The position numbers and the translations under genes were made by a program. 64,000 nt of DNA. It comes from Geodermatophilus sabuli (lineage in GTDB: Bacteria > Actinomycetota > Actinomycetes > Mycobacteriales > Geodermatophilaceae). The notes under the pieces are model-generated. The model worked only from the letters and a program-made list of their open reading frames with translations, made no database searches and was not told where the DNA came from. The stretch spans positions 248,001 to 312,000 of the forward strand of contig NZ_JAAGWF010000002.1 of assembly GCF_010686765.1 (NCBI RefSeq), read 5' to 3'. Of the stretch, positions 18,048-26,670 are shown piece after piece (within the stretch, counting starts at the first letter, position 1; every line of letters starts with the position of its first letter).

Positions 18048-18763
18048 GAGCCCGCACCCGGGGTGTGCTCGGCGCAGAACCGCTCGGACAGCGCGTAGCG
18101 GAGCAGCACCACGTCACCGATCTCCCTGACCCCGGCCAGTCGCGCCCGGCGGTGGGCGTTCCAGGGGAAGCGCCCGTTGCCGACCAGCCGGGGCGCGCGG
18201 GAGTCGCCGACGAACAGCGGCGCCACCACGAGCTGCAGTTCGTCCACGATGTCCGCGGTGAGGAACTGGGTGAGGACGGTCCCGCCGCCCTCGACCATGA
18301 CGCGGTCCACCCCCTGGGCCGAGAGGTGCTCCAGCACCCCGGCCACGTCGACCTCGCTCCCCGGGCCGGTGTCGACGACGGTGGCCACCGCACCCAGTCG
18401 GGCCCGGACGTCGTCGGCGGCGGCGCCGGGGCAGTAGACCAGCTTCTCCGAGTCGCCCGTCGTGAAGAACGAGGCCGTCGGGGCCAGGTCGCCCTGGCGG
18501 GTGAGGGTGACCTTGGCCGGTGATGCGGGGAGCCCCCGCGACACCCGTTCGGCCCGCCGGGCGGCCGAGCGGACCAGCAGGCGCGGGTCGTCGGCCCGGA
18601 TCGTGCCGGCGCCCACGAGGATGGCGTCGCAGCGGGCCCGCTCGGCGTCGACCCGGTCGAAGTCGTCGGCGTTGGACAGGAGCAGCCGCGCGGCGTCCGC
18701 GCTGTCCAGGTAGCCGTCGATCGACATGCCGCAGCTGAGCAGGGTGTAGGGCCGGTCAGCCAT
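18044..18763 (-). CDS. RibD C-terminal / dihydrofolate-reductase-fold reductase
   Basis: The 239-residue protein is a stand-alone RibD reductase-type domain: TLLSCGMSIDGYLDSADA at the N-terminus, ILVGAGTIRADDPRLLVR, and the NADPH-binding VMVEGGGTVLTQFL. The deaminase domain of bifunctional RibD is absent. In riboflavin synthesis this fold reduces the ribosyl side chain of the pyrimidine made by GTP cyclohydrolase II, and the 4-bp overlap with ribA fits a shared substrate. The ATG at 18763 is chosen; a GTG at 18772 is also possible. Its start overlaps the end of the upstream membrane-protein gene by 8 bp. Confidence 0.85.
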   Translation of the reverse strand: MADRPYTLLSCGMSIDGYLDSADAARLLLSNADDFDRVDAERARCDAILVGAGTIRADDPRLLVRSAARRAERVSRGLPASPAKVTLTRQGDLAPTASFFTTGDSEKLVYCPGAAADDVRARLGAVATVVDTGPGSEVDVAGVLEHLSAQGVDRVMVEGGGTVLTQFLTADIVDELQLVVAPLFVGDSRAPRLVGNGRFPWNAHRRARLAGVREIGDVVLLRYALSERFCAEHTPGAGS

Positions 18764-19751
18764 GCGCCGCACCGTCCTCCCCGGTCCCGCTGTGGACGAC
18801 GGCCGGTTCCCGTCCGGGACCGGCCGGCCGGATGGCGCGGGACGCCCGGTGCCGTCGGCCGGCGAGGAGGACGGCGGCCCCGGGGAGCACCGCCGCCAGC
18901 GTCAGCACGCCGAACGCGGTGGCGACGGCCGCCCCGGCGCCGGCCCCCCACTCGGTGCCCGCGAAGACCCACGCCGCCGCACCCTCGCGGGGTCCCCACC
19001 CGGCGACGTTGAGCGGGATGGCGGCGGCCAGCAGGACGACCAGCGCGAGTGGCAGCAACTGCTGCGGCGGGGCGTCCACCCCGGCGGCGCGGGCGGCGAG
19101 CCAGAACATCCCCAGGTGCCCGCCGACCACGAGGAGGGACGCGACGAGGACCGGTCGCGCGGCGGCTGGGTGCAGCAGCACACCCCGGGCCTCGGCCGCG
19201 GCGGCGCGCAGGGCCCGGGCCGCACGGGCCGGACCGTGCCGGGCCATCCCGCGGCCGCAGAGCAGCAGGACGCCCAGCGCCACGACGCTGACGGTGACGA
19301 CCTGGGGCAGCGCCGCGCGCACCGGGGAGGGGAGGGTCAGCAGCACCGCGACCGCGACCGCTGCCTGGACCACCTGGCCCGCGACGCGCTCCCAGATGAC
19401 GGCGCGCACGCCGCGGCCGAGGTCGCCGGCGTCCATGCCGTGCCGCAGTCCCCGGTGGACGTCCCCCACGACGCCACCGGGCAGCGTGCTGTTGAGGAAC
19501 TGGGAGCGGTAGTAGGCGGCGGTCGCACCGGGCAGGGGCAGGCCGACGCCCAGCGCCGCGGCCACGACGCGCCAGCGCCAGGCCGAGCAGACCGTGATCA
19601 CGGCGCCGATGACCATCGCGGCGAGCAGGGTGCCGGGGCCCAGCCCGCGCAGGCCGTCGAGGAAGGGGCCGGCGCCCAGCAGCCAGACCAGGACGGCGAG
19701 GATCAGGACACCGCCCAGGAGGCGTGCCCCAGCCCACGCGCGTCGTCTCAC
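18756..19751 (-). CDS. Lysylphosphatidylglycerol synthase TM-region / UPF0104 flippase-like membrane protein
   Basis: A 331-residue polytopic membrane protein with about eight hydrophobic segments. SQFLNSTLPGGVVGDVHRG after the second segment is the hallmark of the UPF0104/LPG-synthase transmembrane family (AglD/MprF flippase-like). A second conserved piece, AAIPLNVAGWGPREGAAAW, lies near the C-terminus. Relatives flip lipids or lipid-linked sugars. The GTG at 19751 has GGAGG eight bases upstream. Sitting between the glycosyltransferase and the reductase in an overlapping operon, it may move the operon's lipid-linked product across the membrane; that is inference. Confidence 0.85.
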   Translation of the reverse strand: MRRRAWAGARLLGGVLILAVLVWLLGAGPFLDGLRGLGPGTLLAAMVIGAVITVCSAWRWRVVAAALGVGLPLPGATAAYYRSQFLNSTLPGGVVGDVHRGLRHGMDAGDLGRGVRAVIWERVAGQVVQAAVAVAVLLTLPSPVRAALPQVVTVSVVALGVLLLCGRGMARHGPARAARALRAAAAEARGVLLHPAAARPVLVASLLVVGGHLGMFWLAARAAGVDAPPQQLLPLALVVLLAAAIPLNVAGWGPREGAAAWVFAGTEWGAGAGAAVATAFGVLTLAAVLPGAAVLLAGRRHRASRAIRPAGPGREPAVVHSGTGEDGAAHG

Positions 19752-19770
19752 GCCATCGGCCTCCGTCCGT

Positions 19771-20865
19771 CTACAGGGCAACACGGACCCCCGGCGGATC
19801 CGGTTCAGTCCGGACCGCGGCCAGCACGTCCCGGATGCGCGCGGCGGTCTGCCGCCAGTCCGGCAGGGTCGGCCGCCGGCGCAGCGCGGCGTCCCGCAGC
19901 CGCCGGCGCAGCTCGCCGTCGGTGAGCCAGCGCGCGAGGACGGCGGCCAGGGCGGCGGGGTCCTCCGGGGGGACGAGCAGCCCGGGCAGGCCGTCGGCGG
20001 TACGGCCCAGGGCCTCCGGGATGCCCCCGACCGCGGTGGCGACCACGGGCACGCCGGCGGCCAGCGCCTCCGGGACGACCATGCCGTAGGTCTCCGCCCG
20101 CGAGGGGACGACGAGCAGGTCGGCGTCGCCGTACTCGGCCTGCAGCGCCGCCCGGCCGCGGGTGCCGGGCAGCCGGATGCGGTCGGCGATCCCGGCGGCC
20201 GCGGCCTGGCGCGTCAGCGCCCCGGCGAACCGCGGGTCCCGATCGTGCGAACCCACCAGGGTGGCGCGCCAGGGGAGGCCGACCAGCTCCCCGAGCGCCT
20301 GCACCAGCAGGTCCTGGCCCTTGATCGGGGACAGCGTCCCCACGCACAGCAGCCGGCCGCCGTCGGGCGTGCCGGGGCTCACCGGTGCCGGCTCGGTGCC
20401 GGGGCGGGCCACGTGCAGGCGGGCCGCCGGCACGCGGTAGCGCTCGAGCAGCCGGCGGCGGGTCCAGGCGCTGGTGGTGACGACGGCCCGCGCGGCACCG
20501 AGCACCGCAGCCTCGTCGCACTCGGGAACGGCGACGCCGTCGACGACCTGGCCACCGAAGACCATGTGCACGAGGACGACCAGCCGCAGCCGCGCCGAGC
20601 GTGGCACGAGCACCCCTGCGGCCCCGGACGCGATCAGCCCGTCGACGACGACGAGCGCGCCGTCCGGCAGGTCGTCGAGCGACCGGGCCAGGGAGGCCAG
20701 GGCGGGGTCGTCGCCGCACGGCCACGGGCCGCCGACGGCGATCTCGGACACCGTCCACCCGGCGTCGCGCAGGCCGTCGCAGACCTGGCGGTCGTACCGG
20801 TTGCCGCCGCTGACCCGCGCGGGGTCGTCGATCCCGGCCGGGACGACGACGCAGACGCCGCTCAC
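19771..20865 (-). CDS. GT4-family glycosyltransferase
   Basis: The 364-residue retaining glycosyltransferase has GT-B architecture: an N-terminal domain with SGGNRYDRQVCDGLRDAGW and a C-terminal nucleotide-sugar domain with LLCVGTLSPIKGQDLLVQAL, then PSRAETYGMVVPEALAAG, which holds the E-x7-E motif. It transfers a sugar from a nucleotide-sugar donor to an acceptor on the inner membrane face. The start is a GTG, with no strong ribosome-binding site, 28 bp after the PTPS-like gene. Donor and acceptor are unknown, but the neighbours suggest a lipid or pteridine-type acceptor. Confidence 0.9.
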   Translation of the reverse strand: MSGVCVVVPAGIDDPARVSGGNRYDRQVCDGLRDAGWTVSEIAVGGPWPCGDDPALASLARSLDDLPDGALVVVDGLIASGAAGVLVPRSARLRLVVLVHMVFGGQVVDGVAVPECDEAAVLGAARAVVTTSAWTRRRLLERYRVPAARLHVARPGTEPAPVSPGTPDGGRLLCVGTLSPIKGQDLLVQALGELVGLPWRATLVGSHDRDPRFAGALTRQAAAAGIADRIRLPGTRGRAALQAEYGDADLLVVPSRAETYGMVVPEALAAGVPVVATAVGGIPEALGRTADGLPGLLVPPEDPAALAAVLARWLTDGELRRRLRDAALRRRPTLPDWRQTAARIRDVLAAVRTEPDPPGVRVAL

Positions 20866-20893
20866 GGTCCTGCCCTGTTCGCTCGGGCGGAGC

Positions 20894-21292
20894 TCACAGT
20901 CGACGGTCGTAGCTCGCCCAGGCGACGTGCGACTCGTGGAGGGTGACCGCCAGGCCCTCCAGGCTCCTGCCGCCAGGGCCGAGTGCGCCGTCGCCGATCC
21001 GGAGCGCCAGCCGGTCGGCGACCACGCGCGCCAGGACCTCGGTCGTGGTGTTCGTGCCGGCGAGGTCGGGGTCCTCGTCGAGGTTGCGGTAGGTCAGCTC
21101 GCCGAGCACCTCGTGCAGTTGGTCGGCGGCGGCGCCGATGTCCACGACCACCCCGTCGTCGTCCAGCTCGGCGCGGCGGAAGGTGACGTCGACGACGTAG
21201 GTCGCCCCGTGCAGGCGCTGCGCCGGGCCGAACACGGCGCCGGTGAAGCTGTGGGCGATCATCATGTGGTCGCGGACCGTCACGCTGAACAC
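20894..21292 (-). CDS. 6-pyruvoyl-tetrahydropterin synthase/QueD homologue with altered active site
   Basis: The 132-residue protein has the PTPS/QueD T-fold, beginning [18 protein letters not shown], with [13 protein letters not shown] and the substrate-anchoring Glu in [10 protein letters not shown]. True PTPS/QueD enzymes bind zinc through three His (one early, two in HGHxY) and use a Cys four residues before HGH. Here H14 and H28 are kept, but the second His of HGH is Ala30 and the Cys position is Ala24; the downstream catalytic Asp-His pair also reads TYRN. It is therefore probably not a standard carboxy-tetrahydropterin synthase. It sits in an operon with GTP cyclohydrolase II and a RibD-type reductase, suggesting a repurposed T-fold enzyme or pterin/pyrimidine-binding protein. 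Confidence 0.8.
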   Translation of the reverse strand: MFSVTVRDHMMIAHSFTGAVFGPAQRLHGATYVVDVTFRRAELDDDGVVVDIGAAADQLHEVLGELTYRNLDEDPDLAGTNTTTEVLARVVADRLALRIGDGALGPGGRSLEGLAVTLHESHVAWASYDRRL

Positions 21293-21296
21293 CGGG

Positions 21297-22334
21297 TCAC
21301 TCCTCGCGGTAGGTGATCGTGTGGCAGAGGGCGGGCAGCCGGCCGTCGGCGAGCCGGGCCATCACGTCGGGCAGGTCGTCGAAGGCCGAGGACCCGGTCA
21401 GCAGCGCGTCGAAGGCCGGGTCGCGCAGCACCTCCAGGGCGAGCGCGAGCCGGTTCCGGAGGGTCCGGGAGCCGCGGCGCGCGGGCGCGACCGTGCCGAC
21501 CTGGCTGGCGCGCAGGTCCAGCCGGCGGGAGTGGAAGGCGCCGCCGAGCGACACCGTCACCTGCCGGTCGCCGTACCAGCTCAGCTCGAGCGCGGTGCCC
21601 TCGGCCCGCAGCAGGCCGAGCGCCAGCTGCAGTCCGGCCGAGGTCGCGCTGGCGTGCACCACGAGGTCGCGGTCGCCGGCGGCGTCCTCCGGCACGACGA
21701 AGGGCACGCCGAGCCGGGCGGCCACCTCCGCCCGGCTCCGGTCGACGTCGACCAGTTCGACGTCGGTGCACGGGAACCGCGCCAGCAGCCGCGCGACGCA
21801 GCACCCCACCATCCCGGCGCCGACGACGGTGACCCGGTCACCGAGCAGCGGAGGGGCGTCCCACAGCGCGTTGACCGCGGTCTCGACCGTGCCGGCGAGG
21901 ACGGCGCGCCGGGCCGGGACGCCGTCCGGGACGGGCACCACGGCATCGGCGGGGACGACGTAGGCGCTCTGGTGCGGGTGCAGGCAGAAGACGGTGCGCC
22001 CGAGGAGCCCGGCGGGCCCGTGGTCGACGACCCCGACGCTGAGGTAGCCGTACTTCACCGGGCCCGGGAAGTCCCCGTCCTGGAACGGCGCGCGCATGGC
22101 GGCGCGCTGGCTCTCCGGCACCTCGCCGCGGAAGACCAGGGCCTCGGTGCCCCGGCTGATGCCCGAGTGCAGCGCCCGGACGACGACGTCGTCCGGGCCG
22201 GGCTCCGGGAGCCGGACCGCCCGGATCTCCCCGGCGCCCGGCTCCCGCAGCCAGAAGGCACGGGCCCGGCCGGGCCCGGCGTCCTGCTCGGGTCCGGCGT
22301 CTGCGGGCACGTCCTCCTCGGGCACGGCGTTCAC
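21297..22334 (-). CDS. MDR-family (zinc-type alcohol dehydrogenase-like) oxidoreductase
   Basis: The 345-residue protein is a medium-chain dehydrogenase/reductase. The N-terminal GroES-like part contains [17 protein letters not shown], reminiscent of BchC-like and threonine-dehydrogenase-like members, and the Rossmann motif is [15 protein letters not shown]. The structural four-cysteine zinc lobe is missing and the usual GHE catalytic-zinc motif is not evident, so zinc dependence is doubtful. It would oxidise or reduce an alcohol/ketone with NAD(P). The GTG at 22334 overlaps the stop of the CDP-alcohol gene (GTGA); the PTPS-like gene follows after 4 bp. The substrate is unknown. Confidence 0.85.
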   Translation of the reverse strand: MNAVPEEDVPADAGPEQDAGPGRARAFWLREPGAGEIRAVRLPEPGPDDVVVRALHSGISRGTEALVFRGEVPESQRAAMRAPFQDGDFPGPVKYGYLSVGVVDHGPAGLLGRTVFCLHPHQSAYVVPADAVVPVPDGVPARRAVLAGTVETAVNALWDAPPLLGDRVTVVGAGMVGCCVARLLARFPCTDVELVDVDRSRAEVAARLGVPFVVPEDAAGDRDLVVHASATSAGLQLALGLLRAEGTALELSWYGDRQVTVSLGGAFHSRRLDLRASQVGTVAPARRGSRTLRNRLALALEVLRDPAFDALLTGSSAFDDLPDVMARLADGRLPALCHTITYREE

Positions 22335-24661
22335 CGGGGCGGCCGCAGAGCCTGCGCCGCGGGCGTGGGGGTGAAGGCGTCCAGGAACCGGCCCCGGAAG
22401 GCGTCCATGGGCCACACGGGTGCCGACGGGCTCGGCAGCAGTCCGTCCTGCCACTGCCAGGCCGCGATGCTGTCGAGCACGTCGGGGTCCGAGGCCACGA
22501 CGGAGATCGGCACGTGCCGGGCGGCGTCGGCACCGCTGACCACCGCCGTGGGCTGGTGGTCGCCGAGCAGGACCAGGACCAGGTCGTCGTCCGGCAGGTC
22601 GGCGACCCAGGAGATCAGCGCCTCGAGGGAGTACTCGATGGACTGCCCGTAGAGCCGCCGGACGGTGTCGGCGTCGCGGAAGGCCTCGTCCGGCGACATG
22701 CCCTGCGCGGGCATGGGGTCGAACACGGAGCCGTCGCCGAGCTGCTCCGGGGGCACCATGGTCGGCAGCGGCGTCCACGGGTGGTGCGAGGAGACGAGGT
22801 CGATCTCGGCCATCACGGGGGCGTGCCCCGGGGTGAGCTCCAGCCGCTGGAAGGCCGCCAGGGTGAACTGGTCGGGCATCGCGGCCCAGCTGAACGCCGG
22901 TCCCTGGTAGCCGAGGCCGTACCGGTCGTAGAGCTGGTCGAAGTGGTAGAACGACGTCCCCTCCGGCCACGGTCGGTCGTTGGCCGGGTTGACGCCGACG
23001 GTGCGCCAGCCCGCGTCGCCGAAGGCGCGGGCGAGGGTGACCCGGTCGCTGGCCATGAGCTGGTCGTAGCGGGGCTGGTTGTCGATCCACAGTCCCGACT
23101 GCAGGGTCGCGTGGGCGAGCCAGCTCATGCCGCCGAAGGTGGGGGAGTCGAGGAAGGCGCTGCGCGCCCCCAGCCCGGCCCGGGCCAGCCGGGCGGTGCC
23201 CTCGCGCAGCACGGCGGTGACGCCCGGAGCGATGTCGGGGTCCTGGACGGCGACCTGTCCGTAGCTCTCGACGAAGACGACGAGGACGTCCTTGCCACGC
23301 AGACCGGCCAGCGGGTCCGGCTGCTCGGCCAGCGGGTCGGGGGAGCGGCTGGCCTCCTCGAAGCGCTGCTGGTCGGCGAGGGTCGCCTGCACCTCCCGCC
23401 CGTGGGCGAGCACCAGTCCGGCGGTGCCCGCCGAGGCGACGGGTCCGGCCGGGGCGAGCTGCAGCGACAGCGCGGCACAGACGGCCCACACCACGCCCAG
23501 GGCGGCGATCCCGCGCGCCGAGCGGTGCCGGTGCCGGGCGGTGACGCCGGTGAGCCGGATGGTCGACGCGGTGACGACGGCCAGCAACAGCGCCAGGGCG
23601 AGCCCGGCCAGGACGAGGACGACGTCGGTCGCGGCGTCGCCGATCGAGTCGCGCGCCACGTCGATCGCCGGGCCGAAGGAGCCCCAGTCGAACACCGGGT
23701 TGAACGGCCGTCCGAGCTGCGCGGTGAAGCCGGCGTCCAGGAGCTTGACGACGGTGAGCAGGCTCAAGGTGGCGCCCGCCGCGACGGCCAGCACCCGACG
23801 GGGCCGGGGCGGCAGCGCCAGCCCGGCGAGGACCAGGACCAGCCCCTCCAACGGGATGCGGGCGAACGCGGCCGGGGTGAGCTGGTCGAGCCGGGGCGGG
23901 AGGACGAGGACGGTCCAGACGACCGCCCCGGCGGCCACCGCGGTGGAGACGCGCAGCGCCCTCCGGGTGCGCGGACCGGCGCCGGTGCGGTACAGCCAGA
24001 CGAGGCTGTGGCCGAACGACTCGGCCAGCAGCAGCAGCGCGGCGCCGACGGCGACCAGGCCGGCGAGGCGGGGGAGCACGCCGGAGACCGCGACGGTGAG
24101 GACGACGCCCTGGACGGCGGCGACCACCTTGCCCCAGTAGCGGGGCGGCAGCGGCGCGGCCAGCCACGGCACCGCCCACCCCGCGACCAGCAGGGCGTAC
24201 CGGGCGGCGCCGATGGCCAGCACCCAGCCGCCGTAGTCCCGGGCCACCGCGACGCTCAGGACGAGGATGAGGTAGGCGTCGACCTCCGCGTCGAAGCGGG
24301 CCCCGAACGGGGTGGCCGTCCCGGTGCGGCGGGCCACCTGCCCGTCGACGGTGTCGAGGAGGAGCGCGACGGAGGCGAGGACGACCACGGCGGGGAGCGC
24401 CGGCGGGCGGTCCGGGGAGTCGGCGACGAGCGCCGCGACCCCGGCGGTCAGCAGCGCCCGCGTCAGGGTGACCCGGTCCGCCGGGAGGATCCGCTCGCCG
24501 GTCCGGGACCGCCCCGCGGCCAGCAGCGCGGTGGCCGCCCAGCCCGACGCCAGTCCGACGCCCCACCCGAGGGCGTCGAGCCCGGTGGTCAGGGCGAGGA
24601 CGCCGAGGAGGGCGGGCGTGGCGAGGGTGCCGAGGACCACGTCCAGCCGAACCGAGCGCAC
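22331..24661 (-). CDS. Fused CDP-alcohol phosphatidyltransferase and LTA-synthase-like sulfatase
   Basis: This roughly 776-residue membrane protein joins two lipid-related enzymes. The N-terminal half has the complete CDP-alcohol phosphotransferase motif D-G-x2-A-R-x8-G-x3-D-x3-D (about residues 106-128) among transmembrane helices; these enzymes move a phospho-alcohol from CDP onto an acceptor alcohol. More helices lead to a C-terminal alkaline-phosphatase-fold domain: VFVESYG (metal Glu), SPTFGGMSW (likely nucleophile region), and LLGDHQPTA (metal Asp/His), as in lipoteichoic acid synthase and phosphoethanolamine transferases. The GTG at 24661, with GGAGG four bases upstream, is preferred to 24688. 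The fusion suggests sequential building and decoration of a lipid polar head group. Confidence 0.88.
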   Translation of the reverse strand: MRSVRLDVVLGTLATPALLGVLALTTGLDALGWGVGLASGWAATALLAAGRSRTGERILPADRVTLTRALLTAGVAALVADSPDRPPALPAVVVLASVALLLDTVDGQVARRTGTATPFGARFDAEVDAYLILVLSVAVARDYGGWVLAIGAARYALLVAGWAVPWLAAPLPPRYWGKVVAAVQGVVLTVAVSGVLPRLAGLVAVGAALLLLAESFGHSLVWLYRTGAGPRTRRALRVSTAVAAGAVVWTVLVLPPRLDQLTPAAFARIPLEGLVLVLAGLALPPRPRRVLAVAAGATLSLLTVVKLLDAGFTAQLGRPFNPVFDWGSFGPAIDVARDSIGDAATDVVLVLAGLALALLLAVVTASTIRLTGVTARHRHRSARGIAALGVVWAVCAALSLQLAPAGPVASAGTAGLVLAHGREVQATLADQQRFEEASRSPDPLAEQPDPLAGLRGKDVLVVFVESYGQVAVQDPDIAPGVTAVLREGTARLARAGLGARSAFLDSPTFGGMSWLAHATLQSGLWIDNQPRYDQLMASDRVTLARAFGDAGWRTVGVNPANDRPWPEGTSFYHFDQLYDRYGLGYQGPAFSWAAMPDQFTLAAFQRLELTPGHAPVMAEIDLVSSHHPWTPLPTMVPPEQLGDGSVFDPMPAQGMSPDEAFRDADTVRRLYGQSIEYSLEALISWVADLPDDDLVLVLLGDHQPTAVVSGADAARHVPISVVASDPDVLDSIAAWQWQDGLLPSPSAPVWPMDAFRGRFLDAFTPTPAAQALRPPR

Positions 24662-24758
24662 GGCACCTCCGTAGCGATCCGCTGCCACTGTCCGGGATCA
24701 CGGATGGGCGGGACCGGCGGTTCACATCGGCCGGAACGAGCCGCCCCCCCCCGGCCGG

Positions 24759-25640
24759 CTACCCGGGTGACCTGCCCGCGACGTCCAGCTGGTGGGCGAG
24801 GTACACCAGTTCTCCGCCGGCGAGCTGCCCCCGGCGCACGGCGAGCCAGTCGGCGAGACCGGCCGGTGCCGCCGGGCCGGCCAGGGCCTCCTCGACCGTC
24901 GAGAGGATCGTCTCCAGGAAGTACGCCTCGTCGCCGGGGTAGGTGCCGTCGGGCCCGGCCATGACGACCCAGTCGGAGGACCCCGCCGACCGGGCGGGCA
25001 CGCCGGCGGCACGCAGGTGGCCGAACAGGTGGCGACCCGTCCGGCTCTCCCCGGCGGCCCGGCCGTGGCGGACGCGGTCGTCCATGCTGCGGTGGTAGGC
25101 GCCCAGGACGTCGTCGTCGTGCGGGTGGTCGGGCTGGAAGACGCTCTCGCCGTCGAAGTTGACGGTGAACCAGTAGACGCCGCCCGGGACCAGCAGCCGC
25201 AGCAGTCCCGGCAGGACGGTCGGCACGTCCACCAGGTCCAGGAAGGCGTTGGCGACCAGCAGGTCGGCCGGTTCCCCGCAGCCGGACTCCAGGTAGCTCC
25301 CGAGCTCGGCCTCGACCAGCCGCACCCGCAGCTCGCCGAGGCGGACGCCGTCGGGCAGCGGCCGGGCCGGCAGGCCGCGGGCGTCCGCCCACTCGCAGAG
25401 CCACGCGCGGGAGTCGTGCAGCAGCCGGCGGTCGACGTCGAGCAGGATGTACTCGCCGGCGGTGACGACCTGCCACTCGAGCAGCCGGGCCACCATCGTG
25501 CCCAGCCCGGCGCCGATCTCCAGGACCCGCCCGGCACCCGGCGGCATCAGGCGGCGCAGGTCGGCCAGCACCTGGCGGTTGAGGGCCCGGTCGTCGACGC
25601 TCTTCTTCGCGGCCAGGTAGCGGGTGTAGGGGTAGCTCAC
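24759..25640 (-). CDS. Class I SAM-dependent methyltransferase-like protein
   Basis: The 293-residue protein has a Rossmann methyltransferase core: RVLEIGAGLGTMVARLLEW (motif I), YILLDVDRRLL (acidic end of strand 2), LLVANAFLDLVDV (motif IV region) and LLRLLVPGGVYWFTVNFDGE. The GTG at 25640 overlaps the stop of the upstream methyltransferase gene as GTGA, so both are co-translated. The N-terminal YTRYLAAKKSVDDRALNR segment is unusual for small-molecule methyltransferases and may contact the acceptor. The target is unknown; the product of the operon is the natural guess. Confidence 0.85.
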   Translation of the reverse strand: MSYPYTRYLAAKKSVDDRALNRQVLADLRRLMPPGAGRVLEIGAGLGTMVARLLEWQVVTAGEYILLDVDRRLLHDSRAWLCEWADARGLPARPLPDGVRLGELRVRLVEAELGSYLESGCGEPADLLVANAFLDLVDVPTVLPGLLRLLVPGGVYWFTVNFDGESVFQPDHPHDDDVLGAYHRSMDDRVRHGRAAGESRTGRHLFGHLRAAGVPARSAGSSDWVVMAGPDGTYPGDEAYFLETILSTVEEALAGPAAPAGLADWLAVRRGQLAGGELVYLAHQLDVAGRSPG

Positions 25641-26398
25641 CGCTTCACCGCCACCAGCGCGAACTTCCGCACCCGTCCGCTGCCCAGCCAGTCGGCCCAC
25701 AGCTCGTGGGCGGCGATCAGCTCGGTCAGGGCCAGCGGTCCGATCTGGCCGGCGATGCCCCTGGCGTCGGCCCGGTAGCGGTGCAGCAGCGCCGTCGCCG
25801 TCGCGTGGTGGGCGGCGCTCCACTCCTCCGACCACGTGACGGTCAACCCGGCCTCGCCGAGCAGTTCGGTGAGCTCCGCGAGCTCCACCAGCCACACCGT
25901 GTCGGCATCGGGCATCTGCCTGCGCTCGCCCGGCGTGAGCGGCCGGCCCTCCTCGAGGGTGAGGGCGAAGCGGCCGCCGGGTGCCAGGACGCCGGCGACG
26001 TCGGCCAGGAGGGCCCGCTTGTCGGGGAAGGCCAGCATCGTCTCCAGGAGGAGGACGACGTCGAAGCGGCCGTCCGGCACCGGCGGCAGCTCCGCCTGCT
26101 CGAAGCGGCACGGCAGGTCGCCGGCCAGGCGCCGGGCCAGCTCCACCGCGCTCGCGGAGCTGTCCAGGCCCAGGTACCGGCAGCCCAGCTCGGCCACGAG
26201 CAGCCGGCCCGGACCGGCCGTGCCGCAGCACAGGTCGAGGACCGACACGCCCGGACCGATGCCCGCGCGGGCCGCCAGCCGACGGATCTCGGTGGCCCGC
26301 AGGAAGCTCTCCTGGCCCACGTACTCGCCCGCGGGGTAGGCGGTCTCCCGCGCCCGCTGCAGCCCCGCGAGGAACGGGGCGCGCTGGTCCTGTCTCAC
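25637..26398 (-). CDS. Class I SAM-dependent methyltransferase
   Basis: The 253-residue protein has motif I VLDLCCGTAGPGRLL, YLGLDSSASAVELARR (strand 2), DVVLLLETMLAFPDK (motif IV) and VLAPGGRFALTLEEG, similar to ubiquinone/sarcosine-type methyltransferases. The GTG at 26398 is preceded by a G-rich run in place of a classical ribosome-binding site. It is the first gene of the nine-gene minus-strand operon; its promoter should lie between 26399 and 26670, a region shared with the divergent membrane-protein gene. Confidence 0.85.
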   Translation of the reverse strand: MRQDQRAPFLAGLQRARETAYPAGEYVGQESFLRATEIRRLAARAGIGPGVSVLDLCCGTAGPGRLLVAELGCRYLGLDSSASAVELARRLAGDLPCRFEQAELPPVPDGRFDVVLLLETMLAFPDKRALLADVAGVLAPGGRFALTLEEGRPLTPGERRQMPDADTVWLVELAELTELLGEAGLTVTWSEEWSAAHHATATALLHRYRADARGIAGQIGPLALTELIAAHELWADWLGSGRVRKFALVAVKR

Positions 26399-26670
26399 CG
26401 TCGTGACCCCCCGGTCGCCCGCGGCACCGGGCGCGGGCGGGCTCGCGGGCGCTGCGGCACCCGGCGCCGGCCCGCGGCGCGCGCGCCGACGTGCCGGACG
26501 GGATCGGGGTGCATCGCGCCTCCGTGATGGCCTGTGCCCTGGTACACGGATCGGCGGCCGCGGCGGTTCAGCCGGAGACCGATCCGGCGGCGGGTTGCGT
26601 CCCGGCGGGCGCACGCGTCGCTCGCCCGGCGGTGCCGTGCAGGGCACCGCCGGGCGTGCCAACCTGGGGC

